Shown: in pieces, positions 43,701 to 50,648 of the stretch
How positions within the stretch are numbered: the first letter of the stretch is position 1
Layout of the letters: every line of letters begins with the position of its first letter
Source: JAFECT01 sp035551675
GTDB lineage: Bacteria > Pseudomonadota > Alphaproteobacteria > Caulobacterales > Caulobacteraceae
Length of the DNA stretch: 64,000 nt
Direction of reading: 5' to 3'
NCBI GenBank assembly: GCA_035551675.1
Contig: DASZMV010000040.1
Coordinates: 62,001 to 126,000 of the forward strand
Translations under genes and position numbers: made by a program
Notes under the pieces: generated by a model
What the model was told of the DNA's origin: nothing
Databases searched by the model: none
What the model saw: only the letters and a program-made list of their open reading frames with translations

Positions 43701-43793
43701 GGCGGCGAAGGCGACGCCTCCGAACGAGGCCGCCAGGGCGAAGGCGATGGTCGCCGAGGCCAGCAGCCGGCTCTTAGTCGATTGGACCGTCAT
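40722..43793 (-). CDS. TonB-dependent receptor (1023 aa)
   Basis: After a signal peptide (to about residue 30) the protein has the TonB-box-like EIVVTGSRIKRS, a plug domain (IDLLSKQDLVDRGFTNAGDLVNLV, GRTLTLVNGQRVV, IEVVEAGGAAVYGSDAIAGVVNYVMK) and a long beta-barrel with a terminal strand ending in aromatic residues (GRTFWLGLTAKY). Receptors of this type in Caulobacterales and xanthomonads import oligosaccharides or peptides. Its place beside five S10 peptidases suggests a peptide substrate. An alternative start lies 15 bases upstream. Confidence 0.9.
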   Translation of the reverse strand: MTVQSTKSRLLASATIAFALAASFGGVAFAADGQSDQANATDTSKTSTVSEIVVTGSRIKRSATDSPAPIDLLSKQDLVDRGFTNAGDLVNLVTTNTPSFAVTPTSSGPAGGGQTYPNLFNLGAGRTLTLVNGQRVVSTSTPITPSSAAGFGSGQGGAGNGVDTGIIPIGLLDHIEVVEAGGAAVYGSDAIAGVVNYVMKQHFTGLEVDGQAGTSWKGDHDAYSARITAGTDFADGRGNIAADFEWSKSDPLLQSQRNYPEIGRFAAGLQVMPDAHFYAFNKTGVLFSIPAPVPICSGVGGNCFVNSGGGPIAFSADGSSLVAYNPGLNASGGQALSPPFANGGDGYALRDLTALATGIHRRTLNVLGHYDITDHIKLSASVVYDHEVGYDPIGSQGVFRTVLSPAPDSALLIFKSNPYLTSSEIAEISAADPTFAHGGPVWLSKAFINVLPTQEFTYPTNTYEGHIGLDGDFNQWNRDFTWSVGYSHGEVESYQNGWDVYTTQFANALSAAKNGAGQIVCSINAVTVTDPNCAPINPFGNGPISAAAAKYVDAPIGYHYSNREDDFLALFGGDLVHLPGGEAKFSVGYEFRNEYDSFTPSDAQRAGLNDGSGGTLSPVSGGSYETNEFSGELLAPILGDNFTMAPIKGLDFTAQGRTVDNSIAGRNTVWGLGLNLRLEGGLTLRASRSQNFRAPTLYQLFAPTSTTLAGGVQDPCDPRYINTGPSPSTRAANCAALFAANPTYGTGPGEAAPGSSVAQRLAAFTDTAVNFSTAEITSSGNTSLKNEVSETFTYGFVWQPTYVPGNLTITADYISVNILNGLTAFTPTNFAQSCFDNAGGTSPTCGFFTRDAFGNIATATQTTYNAASLKYKGETANIDYRFPVEWLVRRPDSGNLELQLELTHNDTLKQNVDGAVTQVAGTIAEPRWVARTDVRYNYGPFRFTYEAFYLPSSLAGEGDNASNTALPVIKSNLEHSISASYDFGHFRVRAGVNNLTNEPPSVGTLTYGDYIGRTFWLGLTAKY

Positions 43794-44307
43794 TGCGGCA
43801 TCCCCCATTAATTCCCCACAGCCGCGCCCGCGGGTTTCCGTGGCCCTGGCAGGGATCGCGACTGTCAAAAAACATTAGGCGTGGACGGAGGGATTTTCTT
43901 TTCGTTGTGCACGCAGCGAGGGTGGTAATTCAGCTCGTTTATGCGCAGCCGGCGCGGCGATACGCATTGACAATGCAGCCGCGGGGCTGGGGTCGCGTGG
44001 ACCTATTCACATTCGTCGAGAGTTCCAACGCCACGGCAGAACGGCCGGCTTGCCGTCACGAAGCCTCCACCGGCGAAGTGAGGCATGCTTGCGCCAGGAT
44101 CTCCAGGTCATCCGACGGCGCCCTCCCTCTCAGCGTGCTTGGAGCGACCGCGAACGCTAGCGGCGCGGATGCCGATTTCGGAATGCGCGAATCCACGTTG
44201 TCCCAGCCTCGGCCGTAAAATCGCTTTGCGCCTGCGGCCCTCTCTCCTCGCGACCCGTTCCGACCGCCGCCCGAACCGTGCTAACCCCAGACCGGGGAGG
44301 CTCCGCC
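43794..44307. other. 514-base intergenic region upstream of the receptor gene
   Basis: No convincing gene is present. On the receptor side there is a TTGACA hexamer (minus strand, at about 43863-43868) without a clear -10 element, and the 13-bp palindrome at 43964-43976. The half nearer the membrane-protein gene shows only its ribosome site GGGGAGG. Confidence 0.5.
43964..43976. promoter_or_regulatory. Candidate Lrp-type operator, copy 3
   Basis: GCATTGACAATGC is a perfect palindrome (6-bp arms, central A) 171 bases upstream of the receptor start. It matches the site at 33215 at 11 of 13 positions and, with flanks, 16 of 18. Confidence 0.55.
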
Positions 44308-44877
44308 ATGGGCATGTTCGAGTATGTCGTCGTCCTGACCGGGGTCGTCATCGGCCTTGCGCTCACGCACTTGATGCAGGGGCTGGCCAGAATCATCGAA
44401 CACCCCGGCCGCGTGCGCATCTGGTGGGTGCACCTGTGCTGGGTCGTCTACATGTTCGTCAGCGCGGTGTTCTGGTGGTGGTGGGAGTATCGCCTGAAGG
44501 CGACCGGTAGCTGGACGTTCGAGCTCTACGCCTTCGTCGTCGGCTACGCCTTTCTGATCTACCTGATCTGCGCGGTGCTGTTCCCCAGCGACATCGCCCC
44601 CTACCCCGACTTCAAGGCGTACTTCATGGCGCGCCGGCGCTGGTTCTTCGGGCTGCTCATCGCGTGGCTCGGGATCGACGTCATCGACACCTTGGCGAAA
44701 GGGACGGCGCATTTCGCATCGCTCGGCATCGAATACCCGATCGCCCAGGCGGGGCTCGCGCTGCTCTGCCTCATCGGCCTGTTGAGCCCTCGCGAACGCG
44801 TCCAGGTGGTCGTCCTGGTCCTCGTGGTCGGTTACCAGACCTCGCGTATCGTCCGCTTCTTCGATGTCGTGAACTGA
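44308..44877 (+). CDS. Hypothetical membrane protein, paralogue of the gene at 7647
   Basis: The 189-residue protein has about five hydrophobic segments and begins MGMFEYVVVLTGVVIGLALT, like the start of the protein at 7647. A Trp-rich second segment (VFWWWWEYR) is prominent. The ATG at 44308 follows GGGGAGG and is preferred to an earlier codon. No function is recognised; an inner-membrane location is inferred. Confidence 0.65.
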   Translation: MGMFEYVVVLTGVVIGLALTHLMQGLARIIEHPGRVRIWWVHLCWVVYMFVSAVFWWWWEYRLKATGSWTFELYAFVVGYAFLIYLICAVLFPSDIAPYPDFKAYFMARRRWFFGLLIAWLGIDVIDTLAKGTAHFASLGIEYPIAQAGLALLCLIGLLSPRERVQVVVLVLVVGYQTSRIVRFFDVVN

Positions 44878-44882
44878 AAAGT

Positions 44883-44945
44883 GGGGACACGGACGACATA
44901 GTTCTGGTTGGACTGAGAGCGCTTCGATAAGTCGTACATGTCCCC
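44883..44945. repeat. REP-like imperfect palindrome
   Basis: Two 18-base arms (GGGGACACGGACGACATA and the complement of GGGGACATGTACGACTTA, 15 of 18 matching) flank a 27-base centre immediately after the membrane-protein gene. One arm recurs at 17767-17785. Elements of this look are often mobilised by REP-associated tyrosine transposases, none of which is in the window. Confidence 0.65.
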
Positions 44946-45078
44946 GCTCTTCTGAGAGAGGGCATTTAGCACGGCGCGAGTTGGCTTCGACGGTCGCGCC
45001 TCGCGGTGAACTCGGCCCCTTCTTTAAATTCTGCGTCGTCAAGGGCAGACCTTTGGTCCGCATTCGCGGAGCGTGGCG

Positions 45079-45477
45079 CTACGCTTCCGCCGGGATTGAG
45101 TGATGTTCGTGGAAGATGGTCCACTGGTTGTCGATTTTCCTCAAGCCGACGGTCAGCCGGAAATCGAGGTCGATGTCCTTATCGTCTTTTTCCGTTCCCG
45201 AGCACTTCATCGTGGCCACGGCGACCGCGACGTCCTCGCCGGCGACGATGTCCAGGGTCTGGATCTCGAACACCAGCGGGTCGTGCGACCATTTGAAGAA
45301 CTGGTCCCACGACGCAGCATAGGCGTCGATGCCACGATGCTGGAAGGGCGGCGGCACGTCGAACATAACCATGTCAGACGTGTGATGGCGCAGGATGGCG
45401 CCGAGGTCCTTGCGTCGCACGCCGGCCGCCCAGTTCTCGATCAGGGTTTGGATGGCGGCTTCATTGTCGGCGTGCAT
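45079..45477 (-). CDS. SnoaL/NTF2-like fold protein (DUF4440 type)
   Basis: This 132-residue protein has the NTF2-like pattern: an N-terminal helix (AAIQTLIENWAAGVRRKDLGAILRHHTSDMVMFD), the PPPFQHRGIDAYAASW segment and a final strand WTIFHEHHSIPAEA. Proteins of this group bind small hydrophobic ligands or act as ketosteroid-isomerase-like enzymes. A GGAGAG ribosome site precedes the ATG. It is not part of an obvious operon, and function is unknown. Confidence 0.8.
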   Translation of the reverse strand: MHADNEAAIQTLIENWAAGVRRKDLGAILRHHTSDMVMFDVPPPFQHRGIDAYAASWDQFFKWSHDPLVFEIQTLDIVAGEDVAVAVATMKCSGTEKDDKDIDLDFRLTVGLRKIDNQWTIFHEHHSIPAEA

Positions 45478-45589
45478 GGGTCGCTCTCCTGATCGCGTCC
45501 GGAAGCGCTAGCCGACCGCGGCAAAGGCGTCGACGCCAATGTCTCGAGCGGCACGGATTGAACTCCTGTCCGCGCCGCGCAGTGCTAAA

Positions 45590-45898
45590 TCAGCTCGACG
45601 GGGCCGAGCCTGAGCGATCTGGGCCCGCTGAAACGGGCCTCGTCTCCGCGTCGTACTTTTCCGCGGACGCCAGGATGAACGCCCTCGCCTCTTCTTCCGG
45701 CATCCAGCCTGCGTCGTAGGGGCCGTTGCCGTAGGGCGCGCCGTCGGACCATTCGGGGAACAGCACCTCATCGCCGCCGATGCCGATGGTCCATTCCGTC
45801 CCGCGCGCCCGGAAATAGAACGCCTTGCCGTTGATCGTTCCCTCAGCTTGCACGGGGCAGTTTCCGCCGAGGCAGGCGATGCGGACGTCGGCGGCCAC
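45590..45898 (-). CDS. Hypothetical protein downstream of the BNR gene
   Basis: The 102-residue product starts 6 bases after the BNR stop codon, so it is probably co-transcribed. It contains two Cys near the N-terminus (IACLGGNCPVQAEG), several aromatic and glycine residues (TEWTIGIGGDEVLFPEW) and a charged, disordered tail. No signal peptide or known domain was recognised. Confidence 0.6.
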   Translation of the reverse strand: MAADVRIACLGGNCPVQAEGTINGKAFYFRARGTEWTIGIGGDEVLFPEWSDGAPYGNGPYDAGWMPEEEARAFILASAEKYDAETRPVSAGPDRSGSAPSS

Positions 45899-45904
45899 GG
45901 CGGC

Positions 45905-48900
45905 TTATTCCTTCAGCAGCTTGTCGCCCTCGACCTTGATCTTCGCCCACTGCGCTTCCAGTTCGGCCGTCCGCGCTTTCGCGGCGGCGCTGACCGGTTG
46001 CGCGTCGTCGACGATGCTGAGCGTATAGAGCACCTGGGTCGACAGCAGCCGGCTCGGATAGCCGACCTTGTCGACGACGCCGCCTGCGAGCGGCGCCTGG
46101 GGGACCTGATCCTGCCACGCCTCGAGTTTGGCGATCAGCGTCTTGTCGCCGTTGTCCTTGATCATGTCCGCCTGTTTCTTGCGGATCATGTCGGTCTCGT
46201 AGTGGATGTCGTTGACCAGGTCGTAGAGCTGTTTGGTCACGTGCTGCTGCTCGGCCCAGTCGGCATCGCTCATGGGAGCCAGGCCCGGATGCGGCAGAAC
46301 CTGCAGCTTCTGTTCGGAGGTCTTGCCGTCGACGGTGAGGCGCACAGTGTAGACGCCCGGGCCGACGCGCGGGGGGCGGTAGGACACGAAGCGGATGGTG
46401 TCGGAGACCGGGACGAAGGGCGGATAGCGCAGGTCCCACGCGTATCTGTTGAGACCGGTGCGCAGCGGCAACGGCTGGGGCGGCGCCGAAACCTCGGTCC
46501 CCTTCACCGTCGAGTCGCCGAGCGCGATGGCCTGCGAGCGGCTGGAGAAGTGCTGGACGACCGCGCCGTTCGGGCCGATCACGTCCATGGTCACCTCGCC
46601 CGCGGGCGTGCCGGCAAGGCTGTAGTAGAAGGTCGCGCCGTAGGCGGGATTAGGCGCGTCGATGCCGGCCGCGGGCTGCACCCGTTCGAGGCGTAGCGCC
46701 GGCGCGGGCGCGAAGAAGTGCATCGGCTCGGCGACAGTGTCCGGCGTCACCGCACGCAAAGCTTCGAGGCCGTCGAGAATCCAGATGGCGCGGCCCTGGG
46801 TCGAGGCGACCAGTTCGTCGCCGTGCACCTGAAGGTCGGTGACCGGCGCCACCGGCAGGTTCATCTGCAGCGGGCGCCAGTGGGCGCCGTCGTCGAAGGA
46901 GACATAGGCCCCCCACCCCGAGCCGGCATAGAGCAGTCCTTTTCGCTCGGGATCTTCGCGCACCACTTCCACGAACTCGTTGGAGGGGAAGCCTGAGACG
47001 ATCTCGGTCCAGGTCTTGCCGAAGTCGGAGGTCTTGTAGGCGTAGGGCGAGTTGTCGCCGAGCTTGTAGCGATAGGCGGCGATGTAGGCGCTCGCCGGAT
47101 CGTGCGGCGAGACCTCGATGGCGTTGATGTCGGCTTCCGGAAGACCCTTGGGTGTTACGTCCTGCCAGGACTTGCCGCCGTCGCGGGTCACATGCACCAG
47201 GCCGTCGTCCGAGCCGGTCCAGATCACCTTGGAGTCGTGCGGCGACACCACGATGTCGGTCAGGGTGGCGTAGGTCTCGCCGCCCGCGCCCTCCAGCATG
47301 ATCGGGCCGCCGATGGTGCCGAGCGTCGCCGGCCGCGCGCGCGTCAGGTCGGGACTGATCGCGGTCCAGGTCTGGCCGCGGTCCTCGCTTTTCAGAACGA
47401 CGTTGGCGCCGTGGTAGATGACGTTCGGATCCTGCTGCGACACGCGTACCGGGGCGTTCCAGTTGAAGCGCCACTTCAGGTCCGATGGGCGCGTGAAGCC
47501 CTGGAAGATCGGATAGGGATCGATCGAGCGCACCGCGCCGGCCTCGCTGTCGAACTCGGTGAGGCCGCCGAGCAAGGCGGTGGCGTAAACGTACCGCGGA
47601 TGCTTGCGATCCATCGCCACGTACGAGCTCTCGCCGCCGCCCACGTCCGCCCAATCTTGCGGACCGATGCCGCCATGCGTCGTCATCGAGGGGATGCGGA
47701 AGGACGAGCGGTCCTGTTGCGCCGAATAGATGCGATAGGGCCAGACGTCATCGGTTTCGATGCGGTAGAACTGACCGGTGGGCTGGTTCATCTCGCTCGA
47801 CCAGCTGCGGCCGCCGTCGAGCGACACGATTCCGCCGCCGTCGTTGCCCTCGACCATCACCTCGGGCTTGTCGGGATTGATCCACAGGGCATGGTTGTCG
47901 CCGTGGGGCTCGCGCACGGGAGCGAAGCTCTTGCCCGCGTCGGCCGACACCACCATGGACGCGGCGAGCACATAGACCTTGTCGCGGTTCTTCGGGTCGG
48001 CGAAAACGTGGCTGTAGTACCAGCCGCGGTCGCGGATGCCCTGGTCCGCGTTCACGTGGGTCCAGGTCGCGCCTGCGTCGTCGGAGCGATAGACGCCGCC
48101 GTGCTCGGCCTCGATCATGGCGTAGAGGCGTTTGGAATCCGCCGGCGAAACCGCGACGCCGATGCGGCCCATCAGTTTTGGCAAACCGGCGCTGAGCTGG
48201 GTCCAGTGATCGCCGCCATCGGTTGATTTCCAGATCCCGGAATGCGGGCCGCCGCTGCGTACGTTCCACGGCGTGCGCTGGTGATCCCACATCGCTGCGT
48301 AGAGGATCTTCGGATCGTGCGCGTCCATCGACAGATCCGACGGACCGGTCGTCGGATCGACGTAGAGCAGCCGCTTCCAGGTCGCGCCGCCGTCGTCGCT
48401 GCGATAGACGCCGCGGTCCTCGCTCGCCTTCCACGGATCGCCCTGCACCGCGGCGAAGACCCGGTTCGGATTGGCCGGGTCGACAATGATGCGCGAGATC
48501 TGGCGGCTGTACGGTAGGCCGAGATAAATCCAGGTCCGGCCGCCGTCGTTGGAGCGATAGAGACCGTCGCCCGACGCCGCGGCGACGCCGCGCACCGGCG
48601 CTTCGCCCGTACCGACGTAGAGGACGTTCGGATCCGAGGGCGCCACCGCAATGGCGCCGATGGTGGTGGTGTGGAAATACTCGTCCGACAGGTTCTTCCA
48701 GGTCGTGCCCGCGTCGGTCGTGCGCCAGAGCCCGCCGCCGGTGGCGCCGAGGTAAAAGGTGGTGGGCTCAGCCGGGTGGCCGGCGACGGCGGTGACGCGA
48801 CCGCCGCGGAAGGGACCGACCAGCCGCCACTCCAGCGCCTGATAGGCCGTGGGCGATACGGTCTGGGCGAAGGCGGCCGGCGTCCAAAGCAAGGCCGCGA

Positions 48901-48955
48901 TCGCCGCGCCCGCGCACAAGCCGCCCTTCGCAAGGCTCCATTTGCGAAACACCAT
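45905..48955 (-). CDS. Exported BNR/sortilin-like beta-propeller protein (1016 aa, second copy)
   Basis: After a signal peptide (to about residue 30) it begins ALEWRLVGPFRGGRVTAVAG and contains repeated Asp-box-like units (SNDGGRTWIY, SDDGGATWKR, TRDGGKSWQD), then a beta-sandwich and helical C-terminus. It is a close relative of the protein at 18873 in length and motif order, and the two flank the peptidase island. Function is unknown; a periplasmic binding or glycosidase-like role is possible. A GGGGAGGGG ribosome site precedes the ATG and may be masked by a hairpin. Confidence 0.85.
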   Translation of the reverse strand: MVFRKWSLAKGGLCAGAAIAALLWTPAAFAQTVSPTAYQALEWRLVGPFRGGRVTAVAGHPAEPTTFYLGATGGGLWRTTDAGTTWKNLSDEYFHTTTIGAIAVAPSDPNVLYVGTGEAPVRGVAAASGDGLYRSNDGGRTWIYLGLPYSRQISRIIVDPANPNRVFAAVQGDPWKASEDRGVYRSDDGGATWKRLLYVDPTTGPSDLSMDAHDPKILYAAMWDHQRTPWNVRSGGPHSGIWKSTDGGDHWTQLSAGLPKLMGRIGVAVSPADSKRLYAMIEAEHGGVYRSDDAGATWTHVNADQGIRDRGWYYSHVFADPKNRDKVYVLAASMVVSADAGKSFAPVREPHGDNHALWINPDKPEVMVEGNDGGGIVSLDGGRSWSSEMNQPTGQFYRIETDDVWPYRIYSAQQDRSSFRIPSMTTHGGIGPQDWADVGGGESSYVAMDRKHPRYVYATALLGGLTEFDSEAGAVRSIDPYPIFQGFTRPSDLKWRFNWNAPVRVSQQDPNVIYHGANVVLKSEDRGQTWTAISPDLTRARPATLGTIGGPIMLEGAGGETYATLTDIVVSPHDSKVIWTGSDDGLVHVTRDGGKSWQDVTPKGLPEADINAIEVSPHDPASAYIAAYRYKLGDNSPYAYKTSDFGKTWTEIVSGFPSNEFVEVVREDPERKGLLYAGSGWGAYVSFDDGAHWRPLQMNLPVAPVTDLQVHGDELVASTQGRAIWILDGLEALRAVTPDTVAEPMHFFAPAPALRLERVQPAAGIDAPNPAYGATFYYSLAGTPAGEVTMDVIGPNGAVVQHFSSRSQAIALGDSTVKGTEVSAPPQPLPLRTGLNRYAWDLRYPPFVPVSDTIRFVSYRPPRVGPGVYTVRLTVDGKTSEQKLQVLPHPGLAPMSDADWAEQQHVTKQLYDLVNDIHYETDMIRKKQADMIKDNGDKTLIAKLEAWQDQVPQAPLAGGVVDKVGYPSRLLSTQVLYTLSIVDDAQPVSAAAKARTAELEAQWAKIKVEGDKLLKE

Positions 48956-49008
48956 TCACCCCTCCCCTTAGACTCGTACGAGACGCCAGGGTTTGTTTTA
49001 GGGGTGAA
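48955..49008 (-). promoter_or_regulatory. Possible RBS-masking leader hairpin of the BNR gene
   Basis: On the minus strand TTCACCCCT (49008-49000) can pair over 9 bases with AGGGGTGAA (48963-48955), which holds the ribosome-binding sequence and the A of the start codon. The 36-base interior contains the palindrome CTCGTACGAG. Folding would hide the ribosome site if transcription starts upstream of 49008. Confidence 0.4.
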
Positions 49009-49064
49009 CGGTCGCTTCGTCTCCTTCGAACAGTCTAGCCGGCGAACAGCCAGACGTTTTCGGC

Positions 49065-49508
49065 CTATTGCGGGCCGCCGTTGGGCGCGGGCTGCTGGTC
49101 CGGGCCGGGGGCGGCGGTGGGCGGGATGGCGCCGCGCTGGGAGGCGGCCGTCGCGGCGGCGGTCTGGGCCGCGGCGTCGGCGTTGCTGGCGGCCGAACTC
49201 ACCTGGTTGGCGGCGGCCTGGACCGCGGCGGTCTGTTGGTCCGCGGCCTGCACCTGGGCCTGGGTCGCGCTCTGGTAGGCCGCGGTTGTCTGGGCGACCG
49301 CGTTGGCGGCGGCGTTGGCGGCGTCCGCATCGCGGCGATTGGCGCTGACCACCATGATCACTACCGCGACGATCGCGGCCAGCGCGACCACGCCGACCAG
49401 GATAAATCCCTGCATGTTACGGCCCGGCCGAACGACCATCGGTTCACCCGTGACGCTCTCGGTTTCCGGCTTGTTTTCGCCCCCGGTATGCACCTCGGTC
49501 ATGCTCAA
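49065..49508 (-). CDS. Alanine-rich single-pass membrane protein
   Basis: The 147-residue protein has a charged N-terminus, one membrane helix (residues about 34-55, ILVGVVALAAIVAVVIMVV) and a long Ala/Gln-rich region (AVAQTTAAYQSATQAQVQAA and similar) predicted as a coiled helix, ending in a proline-rich tail. The tail probably faces the periplasm. No known domain was recognised; a structural or envelope role is a guess. Confidence 0.55.
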   Translation of the reverse strand: MSMTEVHTGGENKPETESVTGEPMVVRPGRNMQGFILVGVVALAAIVAVVIMVVSANRRDADAANAAANAVAQTTAAYQSATQAQVQAADQQTAAVQAAANQVSSAASNADAAAQTAAATAASQRGAIPPTAAPGPDQQPAPNGGPQ

Positions 49509-49809
49509 CTCCTCTCGAACGGCCTCAACTTGCCGCCGTCCAACGCCCGGGCGCCGGGGCCGTTCCTAGGGCCGTGTCGCCCAGAGTCGCCAAACAACTG
49601 TCAGAATAGCAACAATCAAGCTTTGCCGTTGTCCCAAATCCCGAGAGTAACGCGAGGTTTTCCGCGACTACGCACCGGTCACCGGAATGTGTCCGCCTAT
49701 GGTGACGTTGGTCCGGTCCACGGCTTTACAGACGTTCAAGCCCCACCGTATCGTCCAGCGCTCTGTTGCTTACCCGTAAGTGCGCATTTCACACCAGGGA
49801 GCTCCAGGA
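49509..49809. other. 301-base divergent intergenic region
   Basis: This gap separates the alanine-rich protein gene (leftward) from the small exported protein gene (rightward). No gene, tRNA or strong hairpin is evident. Promoters for both directions must lie here, but no clear -35/-10 pair can be picked out. Confidence 0.5.
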
Positions 49810-50145
49810 ATGACCAAGAAAACCGACCAGGGTACCGACCGCCGCACGTTGATCGCCGCGGCGACGGCGGCCGGCGTGATCGCCACGCCGGTGCTGGCTA
49901 GCGCCGCCGAACCGATGCGGATGGCGAAGGGCCGTCCCACCGTCTTCAAGGTGGATCTCGGCGGCGTGTCGCTGCCCGAGCACGAAGCGACCGAACTCAG
50001 CAACCAGATCAGCCGGCTATGCCTCGACGCGGTCGCCCGCGCGGGGGTCAAGGTGGCGAACGCCGGACGCGTGATCGGCCCGCATCCGGGCTGGTACGGG
50101 TTCATTCTGCGTCCGCAGGGCGTGAACGCTTACGTGGCCGAGTAG
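49810..50145 (+). CDS. Small exported protein of unknown function (possible Tat signal)
   Basis: The 111-residue protein begins MTKKTDQGTDRRTLIAAATAAGV, a twin-arginine-like signal with cleavage likely after ASA (residue about 33). The mature part is only about 78 residues with one Cys (SRLCLDAVARAG) and ends in NAYVAE. It sits 7 bases before a Cys-rich protein gene with which it is likely co-transcribed. No family was recognised. Confidence 0.65.
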   Translation: MTKKTDQGTDRRTLIAAATAAGVIATPVLASAAEPMRMAKGRPTVFKVDLGGVSLPEHEATELSNQISRLCLDAVARAGVKVANAGRVIGPHPGWYGFILRPQGVNAYVAE

Positions 50146-50152
50146 CCTTCGG

Positions 50153-50587
50153 GTGAAGACCGACGAAGACGCGCCGGCGCTCTGTCCCAGCACGCGGGCC
50201 GAGCCCGGCGCAGCCGTCATCGGAGTCCTCGGCGCCGACGGGCGGGTGCAGTACCTGAAGGATTGGCTCGCGATCGACCAGCAGTTCATCGACGACGTCT
50301 CCGAGGACGGCCGTCCGGAACAGCGCTATCGCTTTGCCGGGCGCTGCGTCGAGGGCGGCTGTTCGCAATGGACGGGCAAGCGCTGCGGCGTCATCGACAA
50401 GGTCTCGCAGGCGATCCCGCCCGACGGGGAGCACACCGTGCCCGCCTGCGCCATCCGCCCGGCCTGTCGTTGGTTTCGCCAGTCGGGGCCGCAGGCCTGC
50501 CACGTCTGTCCGATGGTGATCACCGATACCCGCTCCGACATCGACGCCGACGCCGGCGTGTTCACGCCGCTGAACGCGGCGGAGTAG
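50153..50587 (+). CDS. Cysteine-rich protein, possible metal or Fe-S binder
   Basis: The 144-residue protein uses a GTG start. Eight cysteines lie at residues 11, 65, 70, 78, 99, 105, 116 and 119, arranged as GRCVEGGCSQWTGKRCG and PACAIRPACRWFRQSGPQAC-HVCP. The spacing suggests metal or Fe-S binding, and the two halves look internally similar. No signal peptide is seen, so it is likely cytoplasmic. The pairing with a small exported protein 7 bases upstream suggests a functional link, for example maturation. Function is unknown. Confidence 0.65.
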   Translation: MKTDEDAPALCPSTRAEPGAAVIGVLGADGRVQYLKDWLAIDQQFIDDVSEDGRPEQRYRFAGRCVEGGCSQWTGKRCGVIDKVSQAIPPDGEHTVPACAIRPACRWFRQSGPQACHVCPMVITDTRSDIDADAGVFTPLNAAE

Positions 50588-50648
50588 GCGCGGCCAAATC
50601 CAGACTGCGCTAAGACTCCGGGGGAGAGATTCTCCGGGGTCCTGCGGC

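Noticed and set aside
40722..43793. Siderophore receptor
   Set aside because: No iron-uptake or siderophore genes are nearby, and the receptor looks like the Caulobacterales/xanthomonad nutrient type.
41697..43811. 704-codon frame opposite the large TonB receptor gene
   Set aside because: Low-complexity Arg/Ala/Val-rich product with no motif; the receptor on the other strand explains the codon pattern.
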